Of a stretch of 64,000 nt of DNA, positions 17,983 through 28,145 are shown in pieces. The position numbers and the translations under genes are program-made. The DNA comes from Altererythrobacter aquiaggeris (GTDB taxonomy: Bacteria > Pseudomonadota > Alphaproteobacteria > Sphingomonadales > Sphingomonadaceae). The notes beneath the pieces were generated by a model. The model did no database searches and was not told where the DNA came from. It was given only the letters and a program-made list of their open reading frames with translations. The first letter of the stretch is position 1. Every line of letters begins with the position of its first letter. The stretch lies in NCBI RefSeq assembly GCF_037154015.1, contig NZ_JBANRL010000001.1, positions 2,562,839-2,626,838 of the forward strand. Direction: 5' to 3'.

Positions 17983-18519
17983 TTAATTCCCGGCGAAACT
18001 CATCAGCGAATCTACTGCAAGACCGGCGCCGCGTAGCTTGTCCGCACCGCCTAGATCTGGGAGATCGATTACAAATAATGCCACATCAAGATTGGCCCCG
18101 GCCTGCCTTAACAAAGCCGCCGCAGCCAGCGCAGTCCCTCCGGTCGCGATCAAGTCATCGATGATCACGACTTTTGCGCCTGACGGCACGGCCGCGGGGT
18201 CGATTTCCAGCCGGTCGGCGCCGTATTCGAGGGCGTAATCCACGCCGATGGTCTGAACCGGAAGTTTGCCGGGTTTGCGGACCGGGATAAAGCCCTTACC
18301 CATATGGGCCGCAACTGCAGCCCCGAAGATAAACCCGCGAGCCTCCATTCCGGCAATCAGATCGACGCCTGACTGCCCCGCCCGCTCCGCAAGATGCGCC
18401 ACGCATGATGCCAGGCCTTCACCATCAGAAATTAACGTCGTAATATCTCTGAACTGTATCCCCGGCTCCGGGAAATCGGGTACCGTGCGCACCAATTGAC
18501 GCAGCCGGCCGACCGGCAT
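17983..18519 (-). CDS. apt: Adenine phosphoribosyltransferase
   Basis: Purine salvage enzyme converting adenine and PRPP to AMP. 178 aa, normal length. It has the PDFPEPGI and FRDITTL opening, the GMEARGFIFG segment, and the PRPP-binding loop VVIIDDLIATGGTA (about 119-132). It lies 28 bp after petC on the same strand, so it is probably the last gene of the bc1 transcript, an arrangement with no obvious functional link. The 105-123 bp behind it, before the antiporter start, contain only a TTAGTGGC direct repeat (17905-17912, 17945-17952). Confidence 0.94.
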   Translation of the reverse strand: MPVGRLRQLVRTVPDFPEPGIQFRDITTLISDGEGLASCVAHLAERAGQSGVDLIAGMEARGFIFGAAVAAHMGKGFIPVRKPGKLPVQTIGVDYALEYGADRLEIDPAAVPSGAKVVIIDDLIATGGTALAAAALLRQAGANLDVALFVIDLPDLGGADKLRGAGLAVDSLMSFAGN

Positions 18520-18547
18520 CCTTCCCGCTGGCGAAAAACCGATCTCG

Positions 18548-19402
18548 TCAGTCCTCGCGCTTGGCGGGCTTTACCGACGACCAGACCTGCTTCTTGGCAA
18601 AATAGGCCAAGACAGTGGCAAACAGCAGAAAGCCGAGGAACCAGAACCCGGTTTGCTTGCGTTTCACCAGCGTTGGCTCGGCAGTCCAGGTCAGGAAGGC
18701 AGAAACATCTTTCGACATCTGGTCAACCGTCGCGTCCGTTCCGTCAGCATAAGAAACCTGGCCCGCCGTCGTTATCGGTGGCGCCATCGCCAAATTGAGG
18801 TTCGCGAAATAGGGATTGTAATGCAGCCCGGGACCAGTTTTGGAATCGGGGAATTCCGCGAGCAGTTTTGCGGGTTGGCCCTGATAGCCTGTCAGTAATG
18901 AATACACATAGGCCGAACCGTCATGACGCGCCTTGGTAATCAGCGAAAGATCAGGCGGGATCGCGTTGTTGTTCGCCGCAGCAGCAGCGACATTGTTTGG
19001 ATATGGCGACGGAAAATAATCGGTCGGCAGACCGGGACGCGTGGTTGCCTCGCCAGTATTTGGATCGATTCCCGGAACTTGCCAATTGGCGGCTTCAGCC
19101 TTCACTTCATCTTCATTATAGCCAAGCTCCGACAAATTGCGGAACGCCACGAATTTCATGGAGTGGCAGGCCGAGCAAACTTCCTTGTAAACCTGATAGC
19201 CGCGCTGCAACTGGTTCAAGTCCCATTTTCCGAACACACCATCACTGGCGAGATGCAGGTCCTTGGGATATTTGTGAAACGCGTGCTCTGCCGTTTCTTC
19301 GCCGAGCCCTTCGGTCGCGGCGGTATATGCGCCGGTTGCAAAAGCCCACAGCGCCGCAACGGCGAAAAACAAACCAGTGAAGATTCCGATTAGGCGGATC
19401 AT
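18548..19402 (-). CDS. petC: Cytochrome c1 of the bc1 complex
   Basis: Heme subunit of ubiquinol-cytochrome c reductase, 284 aa. An N-terminal signal/anchor (about 1-22) is followed by the heme c motif CSACH (about 81-85). The conserved region ending in MAPPI provides the distal methionine ligand, and a C-terminal membrane anchor (about 255-272) precedes a basic tail. It sits in petA-petB-petC order with 24 bp between petB and petC. It faces the periplasm and passes electrons to soluble cytochrome c. Confidence 0.95.
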   Translation of the reverse strand: MIRLIGIFTGLFFAVAALWAFATGAYTAATEGLGEETAEHAFHKYPKDLHLASDGVFGKWDLNQLQRGYQVYKEVCSACHSMKFVAFRNLSELGYNEDEVKAEAANWQVPGIDPNTGEATTRPGLPTDYFPSPYPNNVAAAAANNNAIPPDLSLITKARHDGSAYVYSLLTGYQGQPAKLLAEFPDSKTGPGLHYNPYFANLNLAMAPPITTAGQVSYADGTDATVDQMSKDVSAFLTWTAEPTLVKRKQTGFWFLGFLLFATVLAYFAKKQVWSSVKPAKRED

Positions 19403-19426
19403 ATCAGTAGCTCTCTTTCAACGCGC

Positions 19427-20719
19427 TCAGGTCGCAGGCGTGGCGTTTTCGCCAAGCACTGCTTTCTTGTCCGAATTCAGTACCGCTTCGGTAATGGAAT
19501 ACGGCAGCGGATCAGGCCGCTCGACCATCGACACGATCGGTATGATCACAAGGAAGTGGAGGAAGTAATACGCCGTAGCCAACTGGCTGAACATGACGAA
19601 TGGTTCTTCTGCCGGAGCCCCGCCGAGGTAGAACAACGCGGCCATATCGACCATCAGGATCCAGAAAAATATCTTGAACAGCGGACGGTAGTGGCCCGAA
19701 CGCACCGGTGATTTGTCCAACCATGGCAGGATGAACCAGATCAGGATCGCGCTGAACATCGCAAGGACGCCCATCAGCTTTGCCGGAATGAAAAAGAAAT
19801 CCGCAGTAAAAGCGCGCAAAATGGCGTAGAACGGCCAGAAATACCATTCCGGCACAATGTGCGCAGGTGTCGAAAGCGGGTTCGCTTCGATGTAGTTATC
19901 GGGATGGCCGAGATAGTTCGGCAGGAAGAACACCATCGAAAAATAAAGGATCAGGAATACGCCCAGTCCGAAGCCGTCTTTCGCCGTATAATAGGGATGG
20001 AACGGCACCGTATCGCTTTCGGTTTTGATTTCGACCCCGGTCGGGTTCGAAGAACCGGGAATGTGCAGCGCCCAGATATGTAGAATGATGACGCCCGCAG
20101 TCACGAATGGCAGTAGGAAGTGCAAGCTGAAGAAGCGGTTCAGCGCAGCGTTATCCGGCGCGTATCCGCCCAGCAACCATACCTGCAGAGGTTCGCCGAC
20201 AATCGGAATGGCTCCGAACAGCCCGGTGATCACCTTCGCCCCCCAGAAGCTCATCTGGCCCCACGGAAGCACGTAGCCCATGAATGCGGTCGCCATCAGC
20301 AGCAGAAAGATCACAACGCCCAGCAGCCAGATCATCTCGCGCGGCGCCTTGTAAGAGCTGTAGAAAAAGCCCCTGAAAATATGCAGGTAGATCACCAGAA
20401 AGAAGAAACTGGCGCCATTGGCGTGCGCGTAACGCATCAGCCAGCCCCAGTTTACATCACGCATGATGTGTTCGGTGGTAGCAAATGCAACTTCGGCATT
20501 TGCGGCATAATGCATCGCAAGGATGATGCCGGTAATAATCTGGAGCACCAGACAGAAACCGGCAAGAACGCCGAAATTCCACATGTAATTAAGATTGCGC
20601 GGAACCGGATAACCGGCACCAACCGCATTATGGACGAGGCGCGGAAGCGGCAGCTTCTCGTCGAAGAAACGCATGACGCCGCTAGTCGGCGTATATTGCT
20701 TGGCCCAGGGGAAGCTCAT
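19427..20719 (-). CDS. petB: Cytochrome b of the bc1 complex
   Basis: Membrane subunit of 430 aa with eight helices and both quinone sites. Paired histidines that ligate the b hemes are visible around [33 protein letters not shown] and [10 protein letters not shown]. The Qo-site PEWY motif ([12 protein letters not shown]) is present. GAGGAAAG lies upstream of the ATG and the gap to petA is 16 bp. The length is the usual alphaproteobacterial size. Confidence 0.97.
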   Translation of the reverse strand: MSFPWAKQYTPTSGVMRFFDEKLPLPRLVHNAVGAGYPVPRNLNYMWNFGVLAGFCLVLQIITGIILAMHYAANAEVAFATTEHIMRDVNWGWLMRYAHANGASFFFLVIYLHIFRGFFYSSYKAPREMIWLLGVVIFLLLMATAFMGYVLPWGQMSFWGAKVITGLFGAIPIVGEPLQVWLLGGYAPDNAALNRFFSLHFLLPFVTAGVIILHIWALHIPGSSNPTGVEIKTESDTVPFHPYYTAKDGFGLGVFLILYFSMVFFLPNYLGHPDNYIEANPLSTPAHIVPEWYFWPFYAILRAFTADFFFIPAKLMGVLAMFSAILIWFILPWLDKSPVRSGHYRPLFKIFFWILMVDMAALFYLGGAPAEEPFVMFSQLATAYYFLHFLVIIPIVSMVERPDPLPYSITEAVLNSDKKAVLGENATPAT

Positions 20720-20735
20720 AATATCGTCTCTTTCC

Positions 20736-21314
20736 TCAGCCGACCTTCACGACGGTGTCGGAGGTGAATTCATATTCCGGCACTTCAAGATTTGTCGGTG
20801 CCGGACCTTTACGGATACGGCCGGCCGTATCGTAATGCGAGCCGTGGCAAGGGCAGAAATAACCGCCAAACTCACCCTTGATTTCGCCCTCGGCGGCACC
20901 CAGCGGCACACAGCCCAGATGAGTGCACACACCCATCGTAATCAGCATGTCGCCATGCCCCTCTTTCGTGCGGTCTGCCAAGGACTCAGGCTCGCGCAGC
21001 GACGAGACATTGACAGCATTCGCTTCTTCAACTTCGCGCGCCGTCAACCGCCGAATGAAAAGAGGTTGTTTGCGAAATACGGCCTTGATTGCCTGGCCGG
21101 CCTGAATCGAACTGACATCGATTTCGGTGCTGCTCTCGGCCAGCACATCTGCCGACGGCGCCATCTGGCTGATCAACGGAAACAATGTTGCCACACCGCC
21201 AACCCCGGCCGCCGACATCGCTGCAATGTTAATGAAATCGCGCCGACGCACACCGTCGCCCTCACCGTGATCGGCGACTGGTTCGGTACCCGCAGGGGTG
21301 GTCGTTTCTGCCAT
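20736..21314 (-). CDS. petA: Rieske iron-sulfur subunit of the bc1 complex
   Basis: Iron-sulfur subunit of 192 aa. A twin-arginine motif (RRRDFIN, about residues 18-24) precedes the single membrane helix, consistent with Tat export. The [2Fe-2S] ligands are in CTHLGC and CPCHGS, both intact. A longer form from an ATG at 21341 exists, but AAGG upstream of the ATG at 21314 and the position of the Tat motif favour the shorter. It is the first gene of petABC-apt. The 212 bp upstream should hold the operon promoter. Confidence 0.95.
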   Translation of the reverse strand: MAETTTPAGTEPVADHGEGDGVRRRDFINIAAMSAAGVGGVATLFPLISQMAPSADVLAESSTEIDVSSIQAGQAIKAVFRKQPLFIRRLTAREVEEANAVNVSSLREPESLADRTKEGHGDMLITMGVCTHLGCVPLGAAEGEIKGEFGGYFCPCHGSHYDTAGRIRKGPAPTNLEVPEYEFTSDTVVKVG

Positions 21315-21526
21315 CAGCCTTGCCTTCGATCGGGCCGCCAATATGGCAGACCGGTTGGAATTTACGTCCGGAAACGCGGTCAGGAAATTGCCCCGCTCGC
21401 GACAAGCAGCCAGTTACGCGTTCGTAAATAACTATTGCCGGTTTGGTCGGGCTACTAGTCACAAATGAGCGGGCTGCCAACCGTGTTTTTCGGGTGATTA
21501 AGCAATCAGGGTTGCGTTCGCTGCAA

Positions 21527-22285
21527 CTAACGCCCCAAGCCGATTACCGAGATTTGCCGGCCATAAGTCGGCGCTCCGCGATGGGTCGCACGGCGATAGG
21601 AATAAAAGCGTTCCGGGTCGGCATAGGTATCGGCGCCCAATGCATGAATATTGTCGATGCCAGCCAATCGCAGGCGCGACGCTACGTAACCCTCGAGATC
21701 GAACTGCTGATGGCCGTGCTTTCCCGCTCCAAAAAACTGCCCTTCCTCATTTGTGAACTGCGCGCGAAATGCGTCATCGACCTCATAGCTGGCTTGCGCG
21801 ATGCAGGGGCCGATAGCGGCACAAATACGATTCCTCTGAGCACCTGACGAAATCATTGCCTCGGCAGTATTTTCCACAATCCCGGCGTGCGCGCCTTTCC
21901 AGCCGGCATGAGCAGCACCGATTATCCCGGCCGACTGGTCATACAAAAGCACCGGTGCACAATCGGCTGTTACAATACCCAGCAAAATTCCCGGCCTGTT
22001 TGTCACCAGAGCATCGACGCGCGGCCGTGAGGTTAAATCGAAAGCTCCGCCAACGACCGCCACATCGGCCGAATGGACCTGATACGGCATAACCAGATCG
22101 GCGCCCGGCATAACGCAGTCCGACACGATTTTGCGATTGCGCGTAACTGCATCGGGGTCATCGCCCGCACCCAGCCCGGCGTTGAGCCCAGCAACTTCGC
22201 CTTTTGACACACCGCCCGCCCGGCCGAAAAAGCCATGCGCGGTCCCCGCCAGCACGGGCGAGCGGATGATCTCCGGTTCAGCCAA
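21527..22285 (-). CDS. pgeF: Peptidoglycan editing factor / YfiH laccase-domain protein
   Basis: Member of the YfiH (Cu-oxidase_4) family; studied members remove mis-incorporated residues from peptidoglycan precursors and also show purine nucleoside activities. The metal-site residues are present: His in QVHSADV, Cys in TADCAPVLLYD and His in AAHAGWKG. The best start is a TTG at 22285, giving 252 aa and overlapping the pepN stop by 8 bp. An extended reading from further upstream would lie inside pepN in another frame. Coupling to pepN is likely. Confidence 0.9.
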   Translation of the reverse strand: MAEPEIIRSPVLAGTAHGFFGRAGGVSKGEVAGLNAGLGAGDDPDAVTRNRKIVSDCVMPGADLVMPYQVHSADVAVVGGAFDLTSRPRVDALVTNRPGILLGIVTADCAPVLLYDQSAGIIGAAHAGWKGAHAGIVENTAEAMISSGAQRNRICAAIGPCIAQASYEVDDAFRAQFTNEEGQFFGAGKHGHQQFDLEGYVASRLRLAGIDNIHALGADTYADPERFYSYRRATHRGAPTYGRQISVIGLGR

Positions 22286-24932
22286 GACTTCGCGTGACCT
22301 GCTCGAACGTATCCCGCGATAGCCTGTCGGACGCGGCGATGCGTTCAAGCTGCGTCTTCATGATCGCCGAGCGGCCGGGCTCGAATTTTCGCCATTTACC
22401 CAGCGCCGGCACAAACCGCGCCGCAGTCTGCGGATTGATCGGATCAAGCGACAGAATGACATCGGCAATCAGCTCATATCCAGCCCCATCGGACCCGTGA
22501 TAGGCCTGCGGATTGCCCGCGAATGCCATATACAGCGAGCGGACACGGTTGGGGTTCTTCATTGTGAAGTCCGGATGCTCTGCCAGCGCTTTTACATGTG
22601 ACAATGCATCAGGGTGCAAAGAAGATGCCTGCAGGGCAAACCACTTGTCGATAGCCAGCGCGTTTCCGTCATACCGCTTGTGAAAGGCTGCAAGTGCTGC
22701 ATCCCTCTGCGGCTGGTCCAACCCGCAAAGCACCATCAAGGCACCTTGGCGGTCAGTCATATTGTCCGAATTGTCGAACTGCTGTTTGGCCATCGCCGCC
22801 CCGCGCGCCGGATCGGCGGACGATAAATATACCAAAGCCTGGGTTTTCAACTTGCGCGCACCGCGCGAGGCAGGCTCCAAACTATAAGGTATGGAAGAAC
22901 CACGCTCGTGCATTGCCGCAAGCCGGTCCGCAAATTTCGCACCGAGCCATGCTTTGAGGTCTTCCCGCTCGTGGTGGATGGCGGCCGGATCGGCAGGTGT
23001 TGACTGTTCGGCGATATATGTCTCGCTTGGCAGGATCATCAGTTCGCCGCGCATTTCATCATCAAGCGCATTGTCGCCAAGAATGGCGCCAAACGCCTTG
23101 CCTATCGACGCACTGGCCGAGCTCCGCTCCGCTTCCGGGAGTTTGCCGCTGGCAGCCGTAACAAGATAACCGACAACCAGATCCTGCATTGCCTCATAGC
23201 GGGCAAAAGGATCGTCATCATGTGCAGCCAGAAAAACAAGATCCTCCTGCGGGATGTCACGCACGATCGTGACGGGTGCGGAGAAGCCGCGGTTCACCGA
23301 AACAATCGGCGGCTGTTTGAACCCTTCGAAATTCCAACCCTTCTGCTGCTGGTCGAGGACGATCAGCTGCTCCCCAGTATGCTTACCCGTCTCGCGATCG
23401 AACAGCGCGATCTTGAGCGGAATCGGCATCGGCGCCTTTTCCGGTTGGCCTGGTGTCGCGGGCACCTCCTGCTTAAGGGCCAATAGCGTCTTGTCGCCTG
23501 AATGAATCAGTGAAACGTCCACCTTCGGCGTTCCGGCTTGACTGTACCAACGCCTGAATTGTTTCAGGTCGAGACCAGCACCGTCTTCGATCGCGGTGAC
23601 AAAATCCTCACAAGTCGCTGCCTCGCCATCATGCCTTTCGAAATAGAGGTCGCATCCTTTGCGAAAAGCGTCCGCGCCGGCCAACGTGCGCATCATCCGG
23701 ATCACTTCGGCACCTTTGTTATAAATCGTCGAAGTGTAAAAGTTCGAGATTTCGCGGAAGCTGTCGGGCCGGATCGGATGCGCCAGCGGGCCACTATCTT
23801 CCGGGAACTGGACTGACCGCAAAATTCGCACATCTTCGATGCGTTTTACCGGCTCGCTACCCATATCCTGACTGAACAGCTGATCGCGAAGAACGGTAAA
23901 GCCCTCTTTCAGAGAAAGCTGGAACCAGTCGCGGCAAGTCACCCGGTTGCCCGACCAATTATGAAAGTACTCATGCGCCACCACACCTTCGACAGCGTCA
24001 AAATCGCCGTCGGTCGCGGTGTCAGGGTCCGCCAGAATATACTTCGTGTTGAAGATATTCAGCCCTTTGTTTTCCATCGCGCCCATGTTGAAATCACTGA
24101 CTGCAACAATATTGAACAGGTCCAGATCATATTCCCGGCCAAAGGTTTCCTCGTCCCATTTCATCGAACGGATCAGCGAATCCATCGCATGCTGAGTCCG
24201 GTCCTGGTCACCGTCGCGGACCCAGATGTTCAGCTCGACATTTCGGCCGCTCATGGTGGTAAAATTGTCCGAATTGGCGATCAGATCACCGGCGACCAGA
24301 GCAAATAGGTACGACGGCTTGGGCCACGGATCATGCCACTCCGCCCAATGCGTTCCGGCCTCGCCTTCGCCGCTTGCCACATTGTTGCCATTGGCGAGCA
24401 ATACGGGATATTTCTCTTTAGGTCCGGTCATTTTGACGGTGTAAACTGACAGCACATCCGGCCGATCAGGGAAGAAAGTAATTCGCCTGAACCCTTCAGC
24501 CTCACACTGTGTGCACAGCATTCCGCCCGACGCAAACAGGCCCATGAGCTGGGTGTTTTCTGCGGGATTGATATGGGTTTCGATTGCTATTTCATGGCTG
24601 GTTCCAGGCAGACTGATGAGCAGATTGTCCCCATCCATCGCCCAGCTTGTGGATGCCGCGCCATCGACCATCACAGCAATCGGCTTCACCCCGTCTCCGT
24701 TCAGCAACATCACCGGGTCCGCCGCCGTGTCGGGGTTCTGCTTGACGGTAAGCGTCGATACCACCCGCGTTTCGGTCTCGTCGAGCGAGAAGTCGAGCGA
24801 AACTGCGGGGATCAGCCACGCAGGCGGCTTGTAATTTTTGCGGAATATCTCGGGCGGCTGGTGCGGTGTGTGGGCGGCATCAGCCATTTCAGGGTTGCCG
24901 GGAGGGCCGGCGGGGTTGGTCGAAATATCCAT
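22278..24932 (-). CDS. pepN: Aminopeptidase N
   Basis: M1-family zinc aminopeptidase (cytoplasmic) that removes N-terminal residues from peptides. It has the exopeptidase motif GAMENKGLN and the zinc site HEYFHNWSGN with the downstream glutamate in LKEGFT. The four-domain length matches E. coli PepN. The ATG at 24932 gives 884 aa, and one at 24887 would give 869 aa. A longer TTG form from 24977 has no support. It is divergent from the epimerase gene at 24985, so about 50 bp hold both promoters. pgeF follows with overlap. Confidence 0.93.
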   Translation of the reverse strand: MDISTNPAGPPGNPEMADAAHTPHQPPEIFRKNYKPPAWLIPAVSLDFSLDETETRVVSTLTVKQNPDTAADPVMLLNGDGVKPIAVMVDGAASTSWAMDGDNLLISLPGTSHEIAIETHINPAENTQLMGLFASGGMLCTQCEAEGFRRITFFPDRPDVLSVYTVKMTGPKEKYPVLLANGNNVASGEGEAGTHWAEWHDPWPKPSYLFALVAGDLIANSDNFTTMSGRNVELNIWVRDGDQDRTQHAMDSLIRSMKWDEETFGREYDLDLFNIVAVSDFNMGAMENKGLNIFNTKYILADPDTATDGDFDAVEGVVAHEYFHNWSGNRVTCRDWFQLSLKEGFTVLRDQLFSQDMGSEPVKRIEDVRILRSVQFPEDSGPLAHPIRPDSFREISNFYTSTIYNKGAEVIRMMRTLAGADAFRKGCDLYFERHDGEAATCEDFVTAIEDGAGLDLKQFRRWYSQAGTPKVDVSLIHSGDKTLLALKQEVPATPGQPEKAPMPIPLKIALFDRETGKHTGEQLIVLDQQQKGWNFEGFKQPPIVSVNRGFSAPVTIVRDIPQEDLVFLAAHDDDPFARYEAMQDLVVGYLVTAASGKLPEAERSSASASIGKAFGAILGDNALDDEMRGELMILPSETYIAEQSTPADPAAIHHEREDLKAWLGAKFADRLAAMHERGSSIPYSLEPASRGARKLKTQALVYLSSADPARGAAMAKQQFDNSDNMTDRQGALMVLCGLDQPQRDAALAAFHKRYDGNALAIDKWFALQASSLHPDALSHVKALAEHPDFTMKNPNRVRSLYMAFAGNPQAYHGSDGAGYELIADVILSLDPINPQTAARFVPALGKWRKFEPGRSAIMKTQLERIAASDRLSRDTFEQVTRSLG

Positions 24933-24984
24933 AACAGGTGATTTAGGTCCTTTGCGTGAAGCGTCTAGGGGGTACAACGCAGCG

Positions 24985-25815
24985 ATGGCTCATATGTTCA
25001 TCTTTGGTTTGGGATACACCGCGCAGCGATTGGCAGACGCCCTGAAAGCCAGGGATTGGACGGTCGATGCTACCGGCAGTGCCGGCAATGTGGAATTTTC
25101 GGATGAGGCTGCTGTCACCTGCGCGCTTGCCAATGCCAGCCACGTTCTGTCGTCGGTTCCACCGTCCGATGGCGCGGACCCGGTGCTGACAAGATATGGC
25201 AGTCAGCTCGGATGCGGTTGGCTTGGCTATCTCAGTTCTACCGGAGTTTACGGCGACGCCGACGGGGCGTGGGTTGACGAAAACTCGCCTACCGGCACCG
25301 GCCGCCGGACAGCGCGCGCAGCGGCTGATTTCGACTGGCTCGAATTGGGGTCCCGCGTGTTCCGCCTGCCGGGAATCTATGGGCCCGGACGAAGCGCCCT
25401 TGACCGGGTCACCGAAGGCCGGGCAAACCGCATCGATATGCCGGGGCAGGTTTTCAGCCGGGTCCATGTCGATGACATCGTGAGCGGAGTGATTGCCGGT
25501 CTCGAGGCAGAGGCAGGCGCATACAATCTGTCGGACGATTTGCCCGCCAGCCAAAACGCCGTGATCGAGGAGGCCTGCCGCCTGACGGGCACTGATATGC
25601 CGCCGTTGCTTACGCTGGAAGAAGCCAATCTGTCACCCATGGCGCGCGGATTTTATGCGGAAAATCGCCGGGTTGCCAACGGGAAGGCCAAGCGTGTGCT
25701 CGGCTGGAAACCTGCTTATCCCGACTTCACCACCGGGCTTCGCGCTCTCAAAGCGATAACCATTCCCGCAAGCGACAAGACCGACCCCAGCGCGGCCAGA
25801 GGCGTCCAGACATAA
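24985..25815 (+). CDS. NAD(P)-dependent epimerase / SDR family protein
   Basis: Extended short-chain dehydrogenase/epimerase-like protein of 276 aa. The N-terminal nucleotide fold has the FGLGYTAQRLA glycine motif (about residues 5-15), and a SSTGVYGD segment lies at the usual catalytic Ser/Tyr position. It lacks a clear YxxxK, as in the YeeZ-like branch. The ATG at 24985 follows AGGGGGT; the upstream extension runs into the divergent pepN gene. The last 100 bp overlap the EamA gene on the opposite strand. Substrate unknown. Confidence 0.83.
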   Translation: MAHMFIFGLGYTAQRLADALKARDWTVDATGSAGNVEFSDEAAVTCALANASHVLSSVPPSDGADPVLTRYGSQLGCGWLGYLSSTGVYGDADGAWVDENSPTGTGRRTARAAADFDWLELGSRVFRLPGIYGPGRSALDRVTEGRANRIDMPGQVFSRVHVDDIVSGVIAGLEAEAGAYNLSDDLPASQNAVIEEACRLTGTDMPPLLTLEEANLSPMARGFYAENRRVANGKAKRVLGWKPAYPDFTTGLRALKAITIPASDKTDPSAARGVQT

Positions 25816-26651
25816 CCTTCGAACAGGGTGGATAGCACCATGGCGACGATTACAACGACCACCCCGTTATATGCTGCGCGGCCTGCGCCGATTTCGCGAA
25901 CCAGATTGTAATAGAGCGGGAAAGTTACGACCGATCCGAACAGTGCAAGATAGGTCACCCCGGCACCATACTCCCACCGCATGTCGAAGGTCGGCGCACC
26001 GGCCGTTGTCCAGGCCAGAGCCGCATCAGCCATCGTTCCGTACAGCATCGACCACGCCAGCAGACTGGCGAGCGGCAGTTTCTTGCCCGTTTCGCCGGCC
26101 TGGATCACATTGGCAATCGATGCGGACAGAATGCCTCCGATCGTGAGCAGGATGCCTGCACCAATAGCGCCTGCGACAGGCGTGATCCTTGCTTCGTGGA
26201 CCAGCAACATCGCAATGCCGCACAGCGCGACCAGACTACCCGCAAAGAAGCGCGCTGTTATTGGCTGGCCCAGCAGCAACCGACCAAAGATGGCGTTGGG
26301 CACCATCAGAAGGCCGAACATTACCGCAACAATGCCGGATGTCAGATAAATCTCCGCCCGATAGACAAAATTGAAATTCCCGCAGAACTGCGCAAGCCCG
26401 ACGGCTATCGCGAGCATTTGCCCCTGCCTCCCAAGCGCGAGCGAATGTCCGCGCAGCCTGGCAAAAATGAACATCGCTGTAGTTGCAATGATGAAGCGGT
26501 ATGTAATCGACCAGCTTGGCGCGATGTCCGAAATCTGGTCTTTGATGACCAGCCACGTCGAACCCCAGATCAGAGCAACCAGAAAGAACGGGATGACTAT
26601 CCGGGGGCGCAGCAAACTATGCGGTGCTGGTGCCGCGGCTTCCAGGTTCAT
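25716..26651 (-). CDS. EamA/DMT family transporter
   Basis: Drug/metabolite transporter superfamily protein of 311 aa with about ten hydrophobic helices in two EamA repeats. The opening helix carries the family's ALIWGSTWLVIK motif. It overlaps the upstream threonine-aldolase-like gene by 4 bp (ATGA), so the ATG at 26651 is well supported and translation is coupled. An amino acid or related metabolite exporter is a reasonable guess given the partner. Its 3' end overlaps the epimerase by 100 bp antisense. Confidence 0.87.
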   Translation of the reverse strand: MNLEAAAPAPHSLLRPRIVIPFFLVALIWGSTWLVIKDQISDIAPSWSITYRFIIATTAMFIFARLRGHSLALGRQGQMLAIAVGLAQFCGNFNFVYRAEIYLTSGIVAVMFGLLMVPNAIFGRLLLGQPITARFFAGSLVALCGIAMLLVHEARITPVAGAIGAGILLTIGGILSASIANVIQAGETGKKLPLASLLAWSMLYGTMADAALAWTTAGAPTFDMRWEYGAGVTYLALFGSVVTFPLYYNLVREIGAGRAAYNGVVVVIVAMVLSTLFEGYVWTPLAALGSVLSLAGMVIALRARSPVVKSG

Positions 26652-27649
26652 AAGCTGGCGATGGCTTTGGCAAGTTTGCCCACAGACGCCTCGTCGCTGT
26701 TCCACGCGGTCACAAAGCGCGCGGCGCCGTCACCCCAATCGTAGAAGCCGAAACCCTGTTTTTTCAGCACCAACCGTTCTGCGGCCGTGCAGCGCAGAAA
26801 AATCTCGTTCGCCTCTACCGGATGCATAAGGCGGTCTTTGGCCGAAGCGACAATCTGCTGCGCGGCGGCATTGGCGTGGCGCGCATTCTCTAGCCACAGA
26901 TCGTTTTTGAGCATGGCCATCAATTGTGCTGCCAGAAACCGGCCTTTGGATTGTAAATGGCCGGCACGCTTACGCCGATAGAATGCCGTCGCCGCCAGTT
27001 CCTGGTCGAAAAACACGATTGCCTCCGCGCTCATGCCGCCGTTTTTCACGCAGCCGAATGATAGCGCGTCAACGCCGCCAGCGCAGCTTGCCTCAGCTGG
27101 CGAACACCCCAGAAACGCCACCGCATTGCCGAAACGCGCGCCGTCCATATGCAATTTGTATCCGCGAGCGCACGCGAGTTCGCCAATAGCGGCAACTTCG
27201 GCGGGGCGGTATGCGCGGCCCCATTCGCTGGCCTGCGTGATCGAGATTGCGTGCGGTTGCACCTGATGCACATCATCACGGATCGGATCGGCCACTGCAG
27301 CAATGGTTGCAGGCGTTAGCTTTGCCCCTTCGCCCTGGGCCAGCATCAATTTTGCCCCATGCAGATAAAAACCCGGAGCACCTGCCTCATCCATTTCGAT
27401 ATGCGCCTCGCGGTGACAGATTACACCCCCGTGCGGCGGCACCATTGTGCCAAGCGCCAGGCAATTCGCCGCTGTGCCGGTCGCGACCCACAGCACAGTG
27501 CATTCGCGGCCGAATACCTCGCCAAATTCCGCATCAAGCGAACGTGAGATAACGTCACCGTCATAAGGCGTGTCAGGGGTATCTGCAGCGCGCAAGGCAT
27601 CCCAAACATTGGGATGAACTGCTGCCTGATTGTCCGAAAGAAATTGCAT
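26648..27649 (-). CDS. Threonine aldolase-like PLP enzyme (beta-eliminating lyase family)
   Basis: Fold-type I PLP enzyme of 333 aa, the size of low-specificity L-threonine aldolase, which splits threonine or allo-threonine to glycine and acetaldehyde. Signatures are FLSDNQAAVHP at the start, WVATGTAANCLAL, MDGARFGNAV (the cofactor aspartate), and the PLP-lysine segment SFGCVKNGG. The ATG at 27649 is chosen because homology starts there. Longer versions would overlap the divergent small gene at 27701. The C terminus overlaps the EamA start by 4 bp. Confidence 0.87.
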   Translation of the reverse strand: MQFLSDNQAAVHPNVWDALRAADTPDTPYDGDVISRSLDAEFGEVFGRECTVLWVATGTAANCLALGTMVPPHGGVICHREAHIEMDEAGAPGFYLHGAKLMLAQGEGAKLTPATIAAVADPIRDDVHQVQPHAISITQASEWGRAYRPAEVAAIGELACARGYKLHMDGARFGNAVAFLGCSPAEASCAGGVDALSFGCVKNGGMSAEAIVFFDQELAATAFYRRKRAGHLQSKGRFLAAQLMAMLKNDLWLENARHANAAAQQIVASAKDRLMHPVEANEIFLRCTAAERLVLKKQGFGFYDWGDGAARFVTAWNSDEASVGKLAKAIASL

Positions 27650-27700
27650 CGGAACGCCATGGCCCTGCCGTCCGTTCATCGCAAGAAGGAGAATTCCGAA

Positions 27701-28003
27701 ATGGCCGATGTAACGATTGCACGCGAAAACGATGGCACCAGCGGAAAATACACCGCCAGAGTTGCCGGAGCGGGCGAAACGGGCAAGCTGACATGGAAAA
27801 CCCGCGGGAATTCCCGGGTTGCCGATCACACCATCGTTCCACCCTCGATTGGCGGCCAGGGCATAGCTCTGGAACTGGTCAAGGCGCTGGTCGCAGACGC
27901 AAAGGCTGAAGGCTTCAAGATCGTCCCGCAATGCAGCTATGTAGCTGCACAATTCAAACGTCATCCTGAATGGGCGGAACTTCGCGCCGAGCCGGCTGAT
28001 TGA
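27701..28003 (+). CDS. Small GNAT-type acetyltransferase (YjdJ-like)
   Basis: Protein of 100 aa with a truncated GNAT fold as in the YidJ/YjdJ family. It has IVPPSIGGQGIALELVKALVADA (acetyl-CoA pyrophosphate loop, about 45-67) and the terminal CSYVAAQFKRHPEW motif that marks this family. The ATG at 27701 is preceded by AAGGAG. It is divergent from the threonine-aldolase-like gene. The substrate is unknown. Confidence 0.85.
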   Translation: MADVTIARENDGTSGKYTARVAGAGETGKLTWKTRGNSRVADHTIVPPSIGGQGIALELVKALVADAKAEGFKIVPQCSYVAAQFKRHPEWAELRAEPAD

Positions 28004-28103
28004 GACGATGCGCCGAACTAAGTGTTTATTTCGGAATGATATTTCTGTTTCGCGGCCGCTAAAATAGACACGCCTATGCCACCATTAGATACTGGCGGCA
28101 ACT

Positions 28104-28145
28104 CCCCTCCCGACCTATACGTCCGGGCGGGGCCGAGCCTTTTTA
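28104..28145. terminator. Possible terminator between convergent genes
   Basis: An imperfect GC-rich hairpin (CCCCTCCCGAC at 28104-28114 against GTCCGGGCGGGG at 28121-28132) is followed by GCCGAGCC and T5. It lies between the convergent acetyltransferase and acyl-CoA dehydrogenase stops. The stem contains a mismatch and a bulge, so the call is weak. Confidence 0.4.
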
